From: an uncultured Rubripirellula sp.
GTDB taxonomy: Bacteria > Planctomycetota > Planctomycetia > Pirellulales > Pirellulaceae
Reading direction: 5' to 3'
NCBI GenBank assembly: GCA_938075415.1
Contig: CALJHC010000019.1
Coordinates: forward strand, 62,001-126,000
DNA length: 64,000 bases
Made by a program: the position numbers and the translations under genes. The notes under the pieces are model-generated. The model was given only the letters and a program-made list of their open reading frames with translations, was not told the DNA's origin and made no database searches. Positions 28,309 to 38,712 of the stretch are shown one piece after another. Every line of letters begins with the position of its first letter. Position 1 is the first letter of the stretch.

Positions 28309-29424
28309 TCAAGATTTCGGTGCCATCAGAACGCTGGAATTAGGTAAGTAAGCATCCGAAGAACTCAAAACCGACGCCTCTTTGCCAATTCTCACAAATC
28401 GAAACCGGAACCAACGTCTGCGGCGAAGCAGTAGCATGGAAAAAAACAGAAAATAAAGAGCGGTCAACAATGCCGCGCCAATCGCAAAATGGAACCTATC
28501 ATCGACAAGAAAATTCATGGCATGCAACCCCAAGATCAACGCAACCACTGGCACCATTAAAATCAATTGCACAATCAACTGAAAACGTAGCCCTCGATGA
28601 TTCAACATGACAACACACGTGTAAGGCAAAAGCAAAAGAAACGCAACGCAGGATGAAAATCCAAAACCACATAACATCATTACAAAAATCAGTTTACCCG
28701 AAGAAAATCCAGTACTGGAGGAGAGAATCTTGTTAATGGGCGAGAACAACGCCATGGGCAATGCCGTCCAGATTGTCAACTGAAGTAGATCCACGATAGT
28801 GAGAGATTCTGACTGGAGCGTGATATCTTCAGGTTCCCTTTGTCCGGCCTCAGATGACGGTGGGTGCTTGGATAATGCACTGGATGCAGAGTAGTAAATG
28901 AGTCGGTATCTAAAGGCTTTCAAGGCTCTCAAAAAAACAGACATCACCGAGACCTGAATGATCAGAGCGATGGACGCGGACGCCCAGAAAGGAATCACTT
29001 CAATCGTATTTCCCCACGGGCCGCCCAGCCGAAACGGAATCAAGGACAAAAGCACAATTAAAATCGCCTCAAAAAGCAAGAAGGATGAAGCGATGCGAGT
29101 CATCCAACGTCCAGATCCAAAGACAATCCAAATCGAGGCCCAGATTCCATAAAGCGATTGGATTAAGAAAATCACGGCAATCACAGATACGTAAATCTCA
29201 ACGAGAATTACAGAGGGAGAAAAAGATTCCACCAAGGGAGTCCACCAGATCAGTAGTTCAATCAAAAGGACGGCAAACCCAGCAGCAACCAGAATCAACA
29301 ATGCATGCACATTCGCCTTGTCCGAAGATGATTTCTCTACGGATTCCAGAGTCTCGTTTCGCACCAAGTTCTTCTCCGGTACAGACTTTTCAGAAGACAA
29401 TGGGAAGCATCTAGCGGGCAGCAA
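28309..29424 (-). CDS. Unknown polytopic inner-membrane protein (8 predicted TM helices)
   Basis: 371 residues. A polar N-terminal tail (1-38) precedes hydrophobic stretches at about 40-61, 71-103, 111-130, 143-165, 209-229, 244-276, 282-302 and 311-334, with a charged loop at about 180-208 and an Arg-rich segment (LLLRRRRWFRFRF) after the last helix. I recognise no family; there are no transporter motifs or conserved acidic residues inside the helices. No adjacent gene on the same strand, so context does not help. Composition (high Ser, Leu, Ile) is typical of a genuine membrane protein. Confidence 0.75.
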   Translation of the reverse strand: MLPARCFPLSSEKSVPEKNLVRNETLESVEKSSSDKANVHALLILVAAGFAVLLIELLIWWTPLVESFSPSVILVEIYVSVIAVIFLIQSLYGIWASIWIVFGSGRWMTRIASSFLLFEAILIVLLSLIPFRLGGPWGNTIEVIPFWASASIALIIQVSVMSVFLRALKAFRYRLIYYSASSALSKHPPSSEAGQREPEDITLQSESLTIVDLLQLTIWTALPMALFSPINKILSSSTGFSSGKLIFVMMLCGFGFSSCVAFLLLLPYTCVVMLNHRGLRFQLIVQLILMVPVVALILGLHAMNFLVDDRFHFAIGAALLTALYFLFFSMLLLRRRRWFRFRFVRIGKEASVLSSSDAYLPNSSVLMAPKS

Positions 29425-29843
29425 ACCTTTGCATCCGCAAACTAGCTATGGCCACCCAATCTATCGAGAACTCGGAGATTGCGGTCTAAGTACAAGGGCC
29501 AGATCGATGACAACAGGCAGAAAAATGATCCCTAAAATGGAAAAAAGTCCATGTGCGGCGGATCTCCAGCAGATCTGAGGCTAGAAATGCTCGATATAGT
29601 ATTTACGTCAGATCCTTATTTTGGGTGTTTGAGCAACTCCAACCACTATGTCCACCGGGGGGGGAAGGTTGATTTGGGGTGTGTCTGGGCGAATCCCGTT
29701 CACTAGGACTCACTTCAAGAAGCTTCTAGGGCTCGTCAATGCAGGATGATCCCTTCGCTTCCCGATGCATTGAATACCACCAGAATTATATCCATTCACG
29801 CGTTCTATGCGAAACTCTTCGTGTCCCGCTGGGTTTTATTGCC
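29425..29843. other. Divergent intergenic region
   Basis: About 420 bases between the membrane protein and the EF-hand gene, including an in-frame stretch (29739-29843) that I consider non-coding leader. It holds a run of eight G near 29659-29666 but no clear promoter boxes. Confidence 0.45.
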
Positions 29844-31157
29844 ATGAAAACATCGATAAAAATAACGACTTTGGTACTCATCCTTTCCATGTCCGTTCCG
29901 TCGTTGGCTCAACGGCCAGGACAGGATGGAGGACGTGGTGGTTTTGGAGGCCGCGGCGGTTCAGACGGTGGCGGTGGTTCGACCCAAGGTGGCTTTAGCG
30001 GACGTGGCAGCTCCTCGGGTGGTGGATTTAGCGGTCGCGGCAGCAGCGGTCGTGGTGGATTTGACCCGTCATCCTTCCTGAGTCGACTGGATACGAACGG
30101 CAATGGAGTGCTCGACCCGGATGAGCAGCAAGGCCCAGCCCAATTCATGATCCAAAGGATGCAAGCGAGTGATCCCAGCATTCAGCCGGGCAAGCCTATT
30201 CCTCTGAAGAAAATTACTGACGGATTTCAAAAAATGCGAGAAGGAGCGTCCGGCTCAAAGGATGCCCCGCAACCAAGCAGCAGAACCGACGAGGCTTCGC
30301 TGATTCCAGAACTGCTGGTACAGGGATTCGGTACCGAAAGTGATCCGATTCCGTTGATGGGCTTCGGTCCGTCCGCGGAAATGCTCAGCGTTGCTGTCAC
30401 CGAAACCGATGAACGTGAAGCCAACGAGCTACTGCGTCGGTATGACCGTAATCGTGATGGCTTCCTCGCAAGTGATGAAATCTCAAGCCGTTTCGCCGGC
30501 AATCCAATGGATTTTGATCGAAACAAGGACGGTAAGCTGACCGCGAGCGAACTGGCAGTTCGCTATGCACGCCGCCGAGAGGGAAGAGAAGAAACGGAGA
30601 AGCGAGACTCGGGACGAAGTGATCGGGGTCGCGAAAAGCGTGCCGAGGCTCCAGATGTGTTCAACGGTCGCAAATCTTATCGGGCCACCGCGGGCCGTCG
30701 TCTTCCCGAGGGCCTTCCCGGATACTTCACCGACAAAGATACCAACGGTGACAGACAAGTCACGATGGCGGAGTTCTCTAGTGATTGGTCCAACGAAGTG
30801 GTGAAAGAGTTTTTCAACTCAGATCTGAATCGTGATGGTGTCATTACCGCCGACGAGGCATTGCGTGTGGTCGAAAATCCCGGCATCGCATCTGCCATGG
30901 CGTCGACCAGTTCAACATCCAAACCAGCCTCGCCGGCCACCTCCGTCACCCCAGCTCTCAGTGGTCCCCTCGATGAAAAATACGTCAAAGTGGGACAACG
31001 AATTATCGAGAGATACGACAAAAACGGCGACAAAGCGTTGACCGCATCAGAATGGGACAAGATGCTCATGAGTCCCGCCGATGCCGACGGCAACCGAGAC
31101 GGTCGAATCACCGTCGAAGAATATGCGTCATGGATGATGTCGAGAGAAAAAAAGTGA
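29844..31157 (+). CDS. Secreted EF-hand calcium-binding protein with Gly-rich region
   Basis: 437 residues from ATG 29844, chosen because it begins a signal peptide (MKTSIKITTLVLILSMSVPSLA); a frame extension to 29739 has no protein character. After it comes a Gly/Ser/Arg-rich repeat segment (about 24-75, GGFSGRGSS units). Seven EF-hand-like loops follow: LDTNGNGVLDPDE, YDRNRDGFLASDE, FDRNKDGKLTASE, KDTNGDRQVTMAE, SDLNRDGVITADE, YDKNGDKALTASE and ADGNRDGRITVEE. The family binds calcium outside the cytoplasm; it may act in cell-surface or biofilm matrix, though that is inference. A strong terminator lies 39 bases downstream, making this a single-gene unit. Confidence 0.92.
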   Translation: MKTSIKITTLVLILSMSVPSLAQRPGQDGGRGGFGGRGGSDGGGGSTQGGFSGRGSSSGGGFSGRGSSGRGGFDPSSFLSRLDTNGNGVLDPDEQQGPAQFMIQRMQASDPSIQPGKPIPLKKITDGFQKMREGASGSKDAPQPSSRTDEASLIPELLVQGFGTESDPIPLMGFGPSAEMLSVAVTETDEREANELLRRYDRNRDGFLASDEISSRFAGNPMDFDRNKDGKLTASELAVRYARRREGREETEKRDSGRSDRGREKRAEAPDVFNGRKSYRATAGRRLPEGLPGYFTDKDTNGDRQVTMAEFSSDWSNEVVKEFFNSDLNRDGVITADEALRVVENPGIASAMASTSSTSKPASPATSVTPALSGPLDEKYVKVGQRIIERYDKNGDKALTASEWDKMLMSPADADGNRDGRITVEEYASWMMSREKK

Positions 31158-31674
31158 GTTCGACCTGACCTATCTGATGCCACTCAAAACGATCCCTGCG
31201 TCGGTTAGCCGACGCAGTTTTTTTTTCGCAAAGACCTGGTCGTCTGCCTCAACCATGAAGGCAGCATCCCTCAACCAGCACCACGAAGAGTTCTTCAAAG
31301 CCAGACGCGACACGCAAATCACTCATTCATCATTCATCGCCCCGGTAAACCTTTTTCATCATCCCGAGAGAACTCTTTGAAAAATGGTTCAAAGACCATG
31401 GCAATCAATCACCTTCAGTGCGGGTAACGGGATCAACCGAACGGTTTCTTCAATCGATCATCCACAATTTTCGTTCCGATTCTGGAATCAATCTTTGCTA
31501 GAACGCACCATTAATTGAGAACGTTGACCGGTTTCAATTTTCTTGACTTGCGGTCTAGAACGCCAGGAAAAAACAAGCGGTAAACAAGTCACGATGAGCC
31601 GGTCGCTAACGCGCTCAGGTGATCAAATCAATGATGCATCAACAGGTACCCAATATCGAGAATGGGCGTCGTTT
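31158..31674. other. Convergent intergenic region
   Basis: About 520 bases between the 3' ends of the EF-hand gene and the VWA operon. Apart from the terminator at 31196-31226 it shows no gene, repeat or second hairpin. Confidence 0.5.
31196..31226 (+). terminator. Intrinsic terminator of the EF-hand gene
   Basis: A perfect 9-bp stem CTGCGTCGG (31196-31204) and CCGACGCAG (31209-31217) with TTAG loop, followed by nine T (31218-31226). Confidence 0.93.
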
Positions 31675-32859
31675 CTAACGCTGATAGATTGGTAGGTAAT
31701 GGTAACGTACGCTCATACTCAGCAATGATAATGCGGTCGCATACGTCGCACCAACGTTACGTTCTTCACCACCCCTTGCCAGCCACGCACCGTCACTGCG
31801 CTGCATCGGTAATAAAATCTCTGGCACGAGCCCATCTGCACGCTCCGCATATTTACCACCAGCTTGGTGCATGCCCTGCGCGTAATAATAAAGACCGTAG
31901 AAGAAAAACCGTTCACTTTCTTTCGGAGGATGCTCGTAAAGCCATTCCGAAGCACCTTTGACCAATGGTGAATCATATTGGCCACACACCTGCATGGCTA
32001 ACAAACCAGCTGCGGACATGGTGAAAGATGGATGATAGGTACCCGGTGTGTAACTAAACCCGCTGACAGACTCCCGCGGCTTTCCCTCTCGATCAAGCGG
32101 CGATGAATAGGAGAACCTCAGGTACTCAAGCGCCGACTCGATCGCCTCACCCGGGACATCAAGCCCATCATTCTTAGCCGACCTTAACGCCATGAGTTGC
32201 CAAACACTCACTGAAAGGTCAGAGTCTGTACTTGCGGGTGTGTATCGCCACCCTCCACGAAGCTTTTCGGACTTGGCAACTTCCTGTGCAGCAAGAATTA
32301 GCTTGATCGCATCGTCTAAAGCCCGATGAATTCGTTCGTTCTGGTCCGGAGTCGCGCCCATCCCCAGAACCTCGGTCAACATCAGGGTAATGATTCCATG
32401 ACCATACATCCTCGATCCATCGCGAGCACCAAAGTACCCTTCCATATCCTGGTTACGTTTGTTCAAAACAAACTCAATGGCCCGATACATCGCCCGACCT
32501 TCAGGACTGATCGGCGAGGGTTCCGTTCCAATGGATGCCATCGCCATGATGGCTAAAGCCGTCATGGCAACTTCGTGACCTCGATCCGTTATTGCACCAT
32601 CATCACGCTGCACACTCACCAAATACTCGATCCCCTTGCCCATAGCGCGGTCAACGTCATCCGCAACGTACAGGGTTGAAAGGTCCTCTTGAGCATTCAC
32701 TGACGCCAATGGACCAGTCACCAATGCACTACTGATCATGCCGGACAACCAAAGTCGACGATCGCACCTGCCGCGCAGACAATCCCGAGATCTGTCAGTA
32801 ACACTTCCATTGCGACAAGATCGTATCGTTGTGTGTGTTGAACTTATTGGCTCAGCCAT
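31675..32859 (-). CDS. Exported prenyltransferase/squalene-cyclase-like alpha-toroid protein
   Basis: 394 residues. The long N-terminus contains a twin-arginine-like stretch (CDRRLWLSGMISSALVTG) ending near ASVNAQ, so export is likely. The rest has the repeating helix pattern of the terpenoid-cyclase/prenyltransferase toroid: MGKGIEYLVSVQRDDGAITD, GGWRYTPAS, SVWQLMALRSAKN, MQRSDGAWLARGG. The DxDD motif of squalene cyclases is not seen, so it is probably a toroid scaffold rather than a cyclase. It is the last gene of the VWA operon: its ATG is 18 bases after the preceding stop and has a GAAGGA ribosome site. Function within the operon is unknown. Confidence 0.88.
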   Translation of the reverse strand: MAEPISSTHTTIRSCRNGSVTDRSRDCLRGRCDRRLWLSGMISSALVTGPLASVNAQEDLSTLYVADDVDRAMGKGIEYLVSVQRDDGAITDRGHEVAMTALAIMAMASIGTEPSPISPEGRAMYRAIEFVLNKRNQDMEGYFGARDGSRMYGHGIITLMLTEVLGMGATPDQNERIHRALDDAIKLILAAQEVAKSEKLRGGWRYTPASTDSDLSVSVWQLMALRSAKNDGLDVPGEAIESALEYLRFSYSSPLDREGKPRESVSGFSYTPGTYHPSFTMSAAGLLAMQVCGQYDSPLVKGASEWLYEHPPKESERFFFYGLYYYAQGMHQAGGKYAERADGLVPEILLPMQRSDGAWLARGGEERNVGATYATALSLLSMSVRYHYLPIYQR

Positions 32860-32877
32860 CTCGGCAATTCCTTCGAC

Positions 32878-35800
32878 TCAATCTTGGTTAGACGATGCCT
32901 GGTTCTGCGCTGCTCGCCGCGCAATGGCACGGAAGTAAGCTTCAACTTGACGCCGATAGGCGGCAGAAACGGTTCCCGTTCGTCCCTCATTGACCTCATC
33001 CGTTTTTCTTTCTCTCAACCGCCCCCAATCTGCACCCAAACGCTCGATCTCCGAGGCATCAATGGGTCCACCATCGGGCATCTCACCATTGCCTGACTGG
33101 TTCGATGGCGAACTCGAGGCGTTTTGTTGCTGACTTGGTTGGCCCGGCTCACCCGACTGCCCTTGCTGGGGATTCAACTGCTGCTGCCTTTGACGAGCAG
33201 CCTGCTGAGCCTGCGAGTTAACATTGTTGGCGAGCGTTGGTGATGCCTGCTGGGCAGTCGGCATCCCCTGTGTCGGTGAACCGGGTGAATCTGCTCCTTG
33301 AGACTCAGATCCTTCAACCTCGGCAGATGGATCCGTTGAATCATTGCTGGCAGTCTGTGGGTCCTGAGCGCCAGCTGCGGCGGCGGCATTGGCCTGCGAT
33401 TGACTTGCAATTTGACGATCCAATTCGTCAAGCGTTTGGGCAAGCTGCTGATCGGGAGACAATTCCTGTGAAGGCTGCGATCCTGAAGGCTGGGAACTGG
33501 CACTGTCGGAACTCGCGGGCTGGGATCCTGAAGGCTGGGATCCTGAAGGCTGGGATCCTGAAGGCTGGGATCCTGAGGGCTGGGAACTGGCACTGTCCGA
33601 ACTCGCGGGCTGCGATGAATCGTTTTCCGAAGCATTCTGCTGCGCATCCGATGCGGTTGCTTGAGAGTCAGCTTGCGCCATCGCGTTCTCTGGCTGCATG
33701 GAGGTCTCAAGCAAATCAGCCAATGAATTCGCCGCAGATTGGATTGCATCGGCCGCCTCATCCACTTCTTGATTCGCAACAGCAGACTCATTGGACTGCT
33801 CACTCGCTTTCTGGATGGCGCTAGCTGCTTCTTGGGTTGCCGACAAGGCATTGTCCGAGACTGATTGCGCTGCAGCATTCAGCTGATCAGCAAGTTCATC
33901 TTGCCCCAACCGTTCCTCATGCCTCGCGGCCCTTTCCAGTTGGCCAAGGGCTTCATTGACCCGCTCCTCAAGCTGTTGTTGCTGAGCTGCCACCTGATCC
34001 AAAGTCTGTTTTGGCGTATCAAGTTGGTCACCGAAGTTCATCTGCTGCGATAATTGGTCCAACGCTTGATCAATACCGGCCAATTCCTCGCCCGCCTCCT
34101 GGCTCATCCCTGCAGCAAATTCTGCGGCCGGGTTCATTTGATCAAGTGGCTTTATCGGCTGACTCTTGATCTCATTCTCACGCTCCTGCGTTTGATTCTT
34201 GCGCTGCGCCGCAAAGTCCTTGGTTTCCTTGGCGGATTGTTCGGCTCTCTCTGCCCGTCGAACACGATCCTGAGCGGCATCGATCTGCGGTTGCAGTTGT
34301 GCAGCGGCGTCCGGATTCTGACTTAATTTCTGCTGCTCCTGCCGCAGCTGGTTGTCAGCATCCCGTTTCTGCCTTTGGGCTTCCTGAATTCGCTGATTGG
34401 CTTGCTGTTCAGCCGCCGCCCACTGTTTTTTTTGCTCAGCGATGGATCTCAGCTGTTGCGACCTCGCATCACGAGCAAATCGTTCGACCTGCGTTTCGGT
34501 TCGACGCCGACTTGATTCATCCTGGTGAATATTTTCAGTCTGTGCTGCGGTGGTTTCTTGATTCAACTGCTTAGCAGCCTGGGATGCCTCGCGTATTGCT
34601 TGACGTGTTTTTTGCGCCGCTGCCTGCATTTCCGACAAGGGCGTTTCAGCACCTCGCATTTTCTGCGATTGCTCAATTGCATCCTTAAGAGCCTCTCGAG
34701 TTGCCTCCAGATCAGGGCGAGCTTCTGGGGTATTGGCCCAGCCAATGGCCCGTTCGGCGGCAGCAAGCAAGGCCTGGTCAACAGCTTGAGCTCGTTGAGT
34801 GATCGAAGCCATTTCGGCAACAGCGCGATTCTTACGTTCCTGAAAGCTCGTATCGGCCCTCTCCATCGCTTGAGCTACACCACGTTCTTGCTTTGCGGCT
34901 TCATCCAATGCCCTCTGCGCGGACTCAGTCGCCCGGCGAGAGATATCAGAAAGCTCCTCCTGCATTGGCTGGTTCTGCTGGAGCTCCCGTTCCAGTTCTC
35001 GCAGCATTTCTTCAGGACTCTGCTGCGCGGCGCTAGCCAAATCCTCTGCCTCGTCATAGCGTTGTTCCAATTCGCCTTGCGGCGAGGATTCAGAATCTTG
35101 CCTCAACGCCTCCCTTGATTCCGACAGATCTGCGTTCTGTTCAGCGAGTTCAAAATGTTCAGCGGTTTGCTGAAGTGATTCAGCAAGTTCACCCAGTGCG
35201 TCGGCTGTTTGATCAAGAAGTTCAGATCTTTTCTCATCGGTGTCAGCCCGGTTTGCCTCTTGCATCAACGATTCGGCCTCTTGAGCGGCGGATTGAATTT
35301 CCGCCGCAGCCAAATCGGCATCGAGTGCAAGCTCCCTCTCCTCTTGATCAATTAATGACGCTGTGTTTGCCAGGTCAACGAGTGACTCGAGAGTCTGCCG
35401 AGTTGCTTTTTCGACATCTTTTTGCTCCCTCGCCAATTCACCGGCCGTTGGCTCTTTCGAATCCTCGCGGGATTCGGTCCGCTCCTTGGCCTCCTCAGCC
35501 TCACGCGCAGCCTGTCTCGCTTGATCTGATAATGAAAGTACGTACTGCTGCAAAACCCGTCTGGCTTCATCGACATGCGGCTCGAGATCCTGAACCGCTG
35601 ACTGCAGCTCCCATTGCATCGATTGCAGCGGCGTCTCGGCGGTCAACATGACTTCACCGCTCCAACGCCTTTTTAAAATGCGATCTCTCGCCAGATTGTA
35701 ATCGCTGTTGTCACGCGTTTTCCCGATTCTCGAAGTCAACTCGGGTGGCACACCGGATTCACGCAGAAGACGCACCGGGAATTCAAGACCCGTCGAAAAT

Positions 35801-38709
35801 CGCTCCAACCAAGTGGGATGCAGAACTTTATTAATTGCGGTGCCCTCAAGGCGGCGTTCCCGCAACAACAAGTGTGTTAATTCCTGCAGCCAACCCCTGA
35901 CAGAATGAGCCGATTCGATGATCTGATACGCTTGAGCGATTTGCTCATAAACCTCCGCCGCTGGCTTATCTTGGTAAGGTTCGAATCCTTGCTTGGTTAC
36001 ATTTTCAAACGCGCGTTGCATCAAGCGTGTGTCCGCAGCGTAAGTCAAGTCAACATTTTCTCGACTGCGTTCCAATGATTCTCGACGTTTCAACCACTCT
36101 TGGATCTGATCTTTCTCTTGATTGAATTGCAACAAAACGAATTGATGCTCACGTTGCAGTGCCGCTAATTTCGCTGAGTCTGTTTGATTATTCTGCGCAG
36201 CTAGCTTCGCCTGACCTTCCCTACCTTTCACGGCGAGCCCACGAACGCGATCACGAGTGGGTGCAGTTTGAGCCCGCAACTCTCGAAGAAGTGACTGCAA
36301 GGTGCTGCCAATTTGCCCGTCGATCATCCGGCCATTCGTTTGGTCTTTCAACTCTTGATCAAACTGGCTGGCAATCGTTCGAAAAGCCTCTTCACTAGGA
36401 GGATTCTCGATGGCCGACTCAAGTCGCGTCAACCAGGAATCACTGAAACGCTTCCAGCCTTCAAAATGGCGCATCGTGTTATCTGGAATCGAATCTTCCT
36501 GCGCATCAAGAAGCTGGTTAATTTCTTTCAACCGTCCCATCGACACGAAGAGGTACCTCGGAAAACGCTCCACCGGCAATGAAGCAACCTCATCGGATCG
36601 CAATAACGGCTTGAGGCTCACCCGCAGTGAATTGGCGTCTTTCAACATTGCAACGGTGATGTGCTGGGCCAGCAGATTTCGTGCGTACCGATCAACTCTC
36701 AATGCCTCGTTGGCATGATTCCTTGCCTGAACGATGCGTTTCTCAATCAGCTGCGTCCGTCGACCGGCCCAAGATTCGGCCGAATCGCTTACCAGGTCAA
36801 ATGTCTCCGCCATCCAAGTCTTCTGTTGCAGCGAAACATCAACTAGCGAGATTCCTAATAATTCGAGAGAACCAGCCTCGGGCAAATGACTGGCTTGCCC
36901 AATGGCACCCTCAAGACCAGTCAACAATTCAGCAACATCAACCCCCAGCTTCTCGGAGTCTTCGAAACCTTCATCGACGCGATCCACAGCGTCCTCTACC
37001 GTCATCTCGCCCATCGTCTTCATCCAATGATGAAGACGCATCGACCACTGACTTGTCTCACGAAGCAGCTCGGTAACGTCCTCGAGGTGCTGATGGCGAT
37101 TAGCATCAAAGCCTTCATCGGCGATCAAGATTTCCAACAGTGCAGATTCACCACGCTGACTGTTTCGATCGATTACCACAAACCGTGTACGAATAAAATC
37201 TCCATTCTGCAGCTTGATCGAATCAACCTGCTCCGACTTGCGATGCAAGAGGTCCCAGTGCCAAGTCAGATCCAACTCCCGATCAGATTCCGGTACATCA
37301 ATCTCGCGAACCATTGCGGGCTTACCGTTGATTTGGAACTCTTGGATCACGCGATCAATGGGCAAGTCATCCGAAGCAACTCCTCGCATCTGAATGACAT
37401 CCAGAGGTGACACGATCATCATTCGGTCCATCTCCGATGCCCACCTTGCAATCGGCGAAGAATCACGAAGCGGATCAATGGAATACTGGGGACTGTATGG
37501 GCTATTCAATCCGGATCGAATGCTCACGGCATCAATTTGATAGGTCTCGGGCGTTCGCACCGGCACACTCACTCGAAACTCGACATCGCCATCCCCAATT
37601 GGTGACAAATCTCGTGAGCCACCAACATCATCGTAATGAATCACCGCATCGCTGACGGGCTCATCAAAACGAACGGTCAGTTCAACCTGTGTTCCAACCA
37701 ACGCCTCAAGATCACCATGCTCTGCGTCCTCGACTCGCGGTGACAACATGGAATAGTCTGGAAATAAATAACGCTTATTGAAGTTAACCACTCGCGGTCT
37801 GGGCAGTGGTGTCAGCGTTTCCCACAATGTCACTCCGTCACCACCGAGCACTCGATAATGCAATGGAACAGCCCCCAGAGACAAGTTCGCTGCAAAACGA
37901 TTATCAATCTTGATCGTCCCTGTTTGCGGATACGTGGAGGGTGCAACTCGTGGCGTCATCGGAATCTCACCGAACAAGCCATCTTCATTGCGCCACTGCA
38001 AAGTCACCTCATCTGTGGCCTGCCCCCCAACCTCAACCACCACAGCAACGGCGTCACCTTCAGCAACAAAACCCGATGCGGGCGACGGCTTTAAAATCGT
38101 TAACTCAGTCAATGAGGCTCGCTGAATCGCAAAACCCGGTAACATTGCCCTTGCAATGCGTCGACCGAACTGGGCGTCGGGAACTAACAACAACCCTGCA
38201 AATAAAACCAGTAACACAAGCGCCGAGATCAACCAGCGTTGAATGAGACCAACGGGCAACAGATGCCCCATATCCAATCTGGAGGCCCGCGTCGCAACAC
38301 TTTCCTGTAGCACCCGCCTCAAACTCAACGAACCATTGGTGGTAGTTGGATCCGCCAACTCCACCGCGGAAAGTAAATCCTCGCGAAGACTTGAATCCGT
38401 TGCCTCCACTTGCCGCGCGACCTGCTGAGCATCGCGATCACCCAAAGGACGGATACCCAGCGAATAAAACATCGCTGCAGCGCCCAGATAGGCAAAGGCA
38501 CCAAGTATCCAAAGAAGAAAATCACCCACAATCCAAACATAATCGATGATGGCGATTACCGAGATTGCAACCAGCAGTGTGACCACCGCCGAAGCGATTC
38601 CCCTTAGAGATAGCAGAAGCCGTCGACGACGATCAAATCGACCGAGTACCTCAGCTGTCTCGGGATTGAGTTGCAATCCATCGGTAATGGAATTTGTGAT
38701 TGATGACAT
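32878..38709 (-). CDS. Giant DUF4175-like membrane coiled-coil protein (1943 aa)
   Basis: N-terminal hydrophobic helices at about 37-60, 62-86 and 158-177; a beta-rich extracytoplasmic part (about 195-480, TELTILKPSPASGFVAEGD, VELTVRFDEPVSD); then over 1000 residues of Glu/Gln/Ala-rich coiled coil; a Ser/Gln/Pro-rich low-complexity stretch; and a conserved-looking C-terminus (LGADWGRLRERKTDEVNEG ... VEAYFRAIARRA). The N-terminal layout resembles DUF4175; planctomycete versions are usually labelled hypothetical or myosin-like. It starts 3 bases after the upstream VWA gene's stop and is followed by the toroid gene. It may form a large envelope structure with the VWA proteins. The low-complexity part contains a nested DNA repeat (33488-33607). 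Confidence 0.9.
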   Translation of the reverse strand: MSSITNSITDGLQLNPETAEVLGRFDRRRRLLLSLRGIASAVVTLLVAISVIAIIDYVWIVGDFLLWILGAFAYLGAAAMFYSLGIRPLGDRDAQQVARQVEATDSSLREDLLSAVELADPTTTNGSLSLRRVLQESVATRASRLDMGHLLPVGLIQRWLISALVLLVLFAGLLLVPDAQFGRRIARAMLPGFAIQRASLTELTILKPSPASGFVAEGDAVAVVVEVGGQATDEVTLQWRNEDGLFGEIPMTPRVAPSTYPQTGTIKIDNRFAANLSLGAVPLHYRVLGGDGVTLWETLTPLPRPRVVNFNKRYLFPDYSMLSPRVEDAEHGDLEALVGTQVELTVRFDEPVSDAVIHYDDVGGSRDLSPIGDGDVEFRVSVPVRTPETYQIDAVSIRSGLNSPYSPQYSIDPLRDSSPIARWASEMDRMMIVSPLDVIQMRGVASDDLPIDRVIQEFQINGKPAMVREIDVPESDRELDLTWHWDLLHRKSEQVDSIKLQNGDFIRTRFVVIDRNSQRGESALLEILIADEGFDANRHQHLEDVTELLRETSQWSMRLHHWMKTMGEMTVEDAVDRVDEGFEDSEKLGVDVAELLTGLEGAIGQASHLPEAGSLELLGISLVDVSLQQKTWMAETFDLVSDSAESWAGRRTQLIEKRIVQARNHANEALRVDRYARNLLAQHITVAMLKDANSLRVSLKPLLRSDEVASLPVERFPRYLFVSMGRLKEINQLLDAQEDSIPDNTMRHFEGWKRFSDSWLTRLESAIENPPSEEAFRTIASQFDQELKDQTNGRMIDGQIGSTLQSLLRELRAQTAPTRDRVRGLAVKGREGQAKLAAQNNQTDSAKLAALQREHQFVLLQFNQEKDQIQEWLKRRESLERSRENVDLTYAADTRLMQRAFENVTKQGFEPYQDKPAAEVYEQIAQAYQIIESAHSVRGWLQELTHLLLRERRLEGTAINKVLHPTWLERFSTGLEFPVRLLRESGVPPELTSRIGKTRDNSDYNLARDRILKRRWSGEVMLTAETPLQSMQWELQSAVQDLEPHVDEARRVLQQYVLSLSDQARQAAREAEEAKERTESREDSKEPTAGELAREQKDVEKATRQTLESLVDLANTASLIDQEERELALDADLAAAEIQSAAQEAESLMQEANRADTDEKRSELLDQTADALGELAESLQQTAEHFELAEQNADLSESREALRQDSESSPQGELEQRYDEAEDLASAAQQSPEEMLRELERELQQNQPMQEELSDISRRATESAQRALDEAAKQERGVAQAMERADTSFQERKNRAVAEMASITQRAQAVDQALLAAAERAIGWANTPEARPDLEATREALKDAIEQSQKMRGAETPLSEMQAAAQKTRQAIREASQAAKQLNQETTAAQTENIHQDESSRRRTETQVERFARDARSQQLRSIAEQKKQWAAAEQQANQRIQEAQRQKRDADNQLRQEQQKLSQNPDAAAQLQPQIDAAQDRVRRAERAEQSAKETKDFAAQRKNQTQERENEIKSQPIKPLDQMNPAAEFAAGMSQEAGEELAGIDQALDQLSQQMNFGDQLDTPKQTLDQVAAQQQQLEERVNEALGQLERAARHEERLGQDELADQLNAAAQSVSDNALSATQEAASAIQKASEQSNESAVANQEVDEAADAIQSAANSLADLLETSMQPENAMAQADSQATASDAQQNASENDSSQPASSDSASSQPSGSQPSGSQPSGSQPSGSQPASSDSASSQPSGSQPSQELSPDQQLAQTLDELDRQIASQSQANAAAAAGAQDPQTASNDSTDPSAEVEGSESQGADSPGSPTQGMPTAQQASPTLANNVNSQAQQAARQRQQQLNPQQGQSGEPGQPSQQQNASSSPSNQSGNGEMPDGGPIDASEIERLGADWGRLRERKTDEVNEGRTGTVSAAYRRQVEAYFRAIARRAAQNQASSNQD
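33488..33607. repeat. Nested in-frame coding repeat (15-bp inside ~90-bp)
   Basis: Four copies of ggctgggatcctgaa (33518-33577; the last ends in g) encode GSQPS repeats on the minus strand. They are flanked by two near-identical copies of a block beginning ggctgggaactggcactgt at 33488 and 33578, 90 bases apart. All units are multiples of three. Confidence 0.9.
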
Positions 38710-38712
38710 GAT

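Noticed and set aside
33174..33878. 234-codon alternative frame within the giant coiled-coil gene, and a 195-codon plus-strand frame (33237-33824)
   Set aside because: Both arise from the repetitive Gln/Ser/Pro codons of the real gene; neither has a domain or a ribosome site.
35978..35988. ggttcgaatcc, the T-loop consensus of tRNA
   Set aside because: No acceptor, D or anticodon stems can be built around it and it is inside a long coding region.
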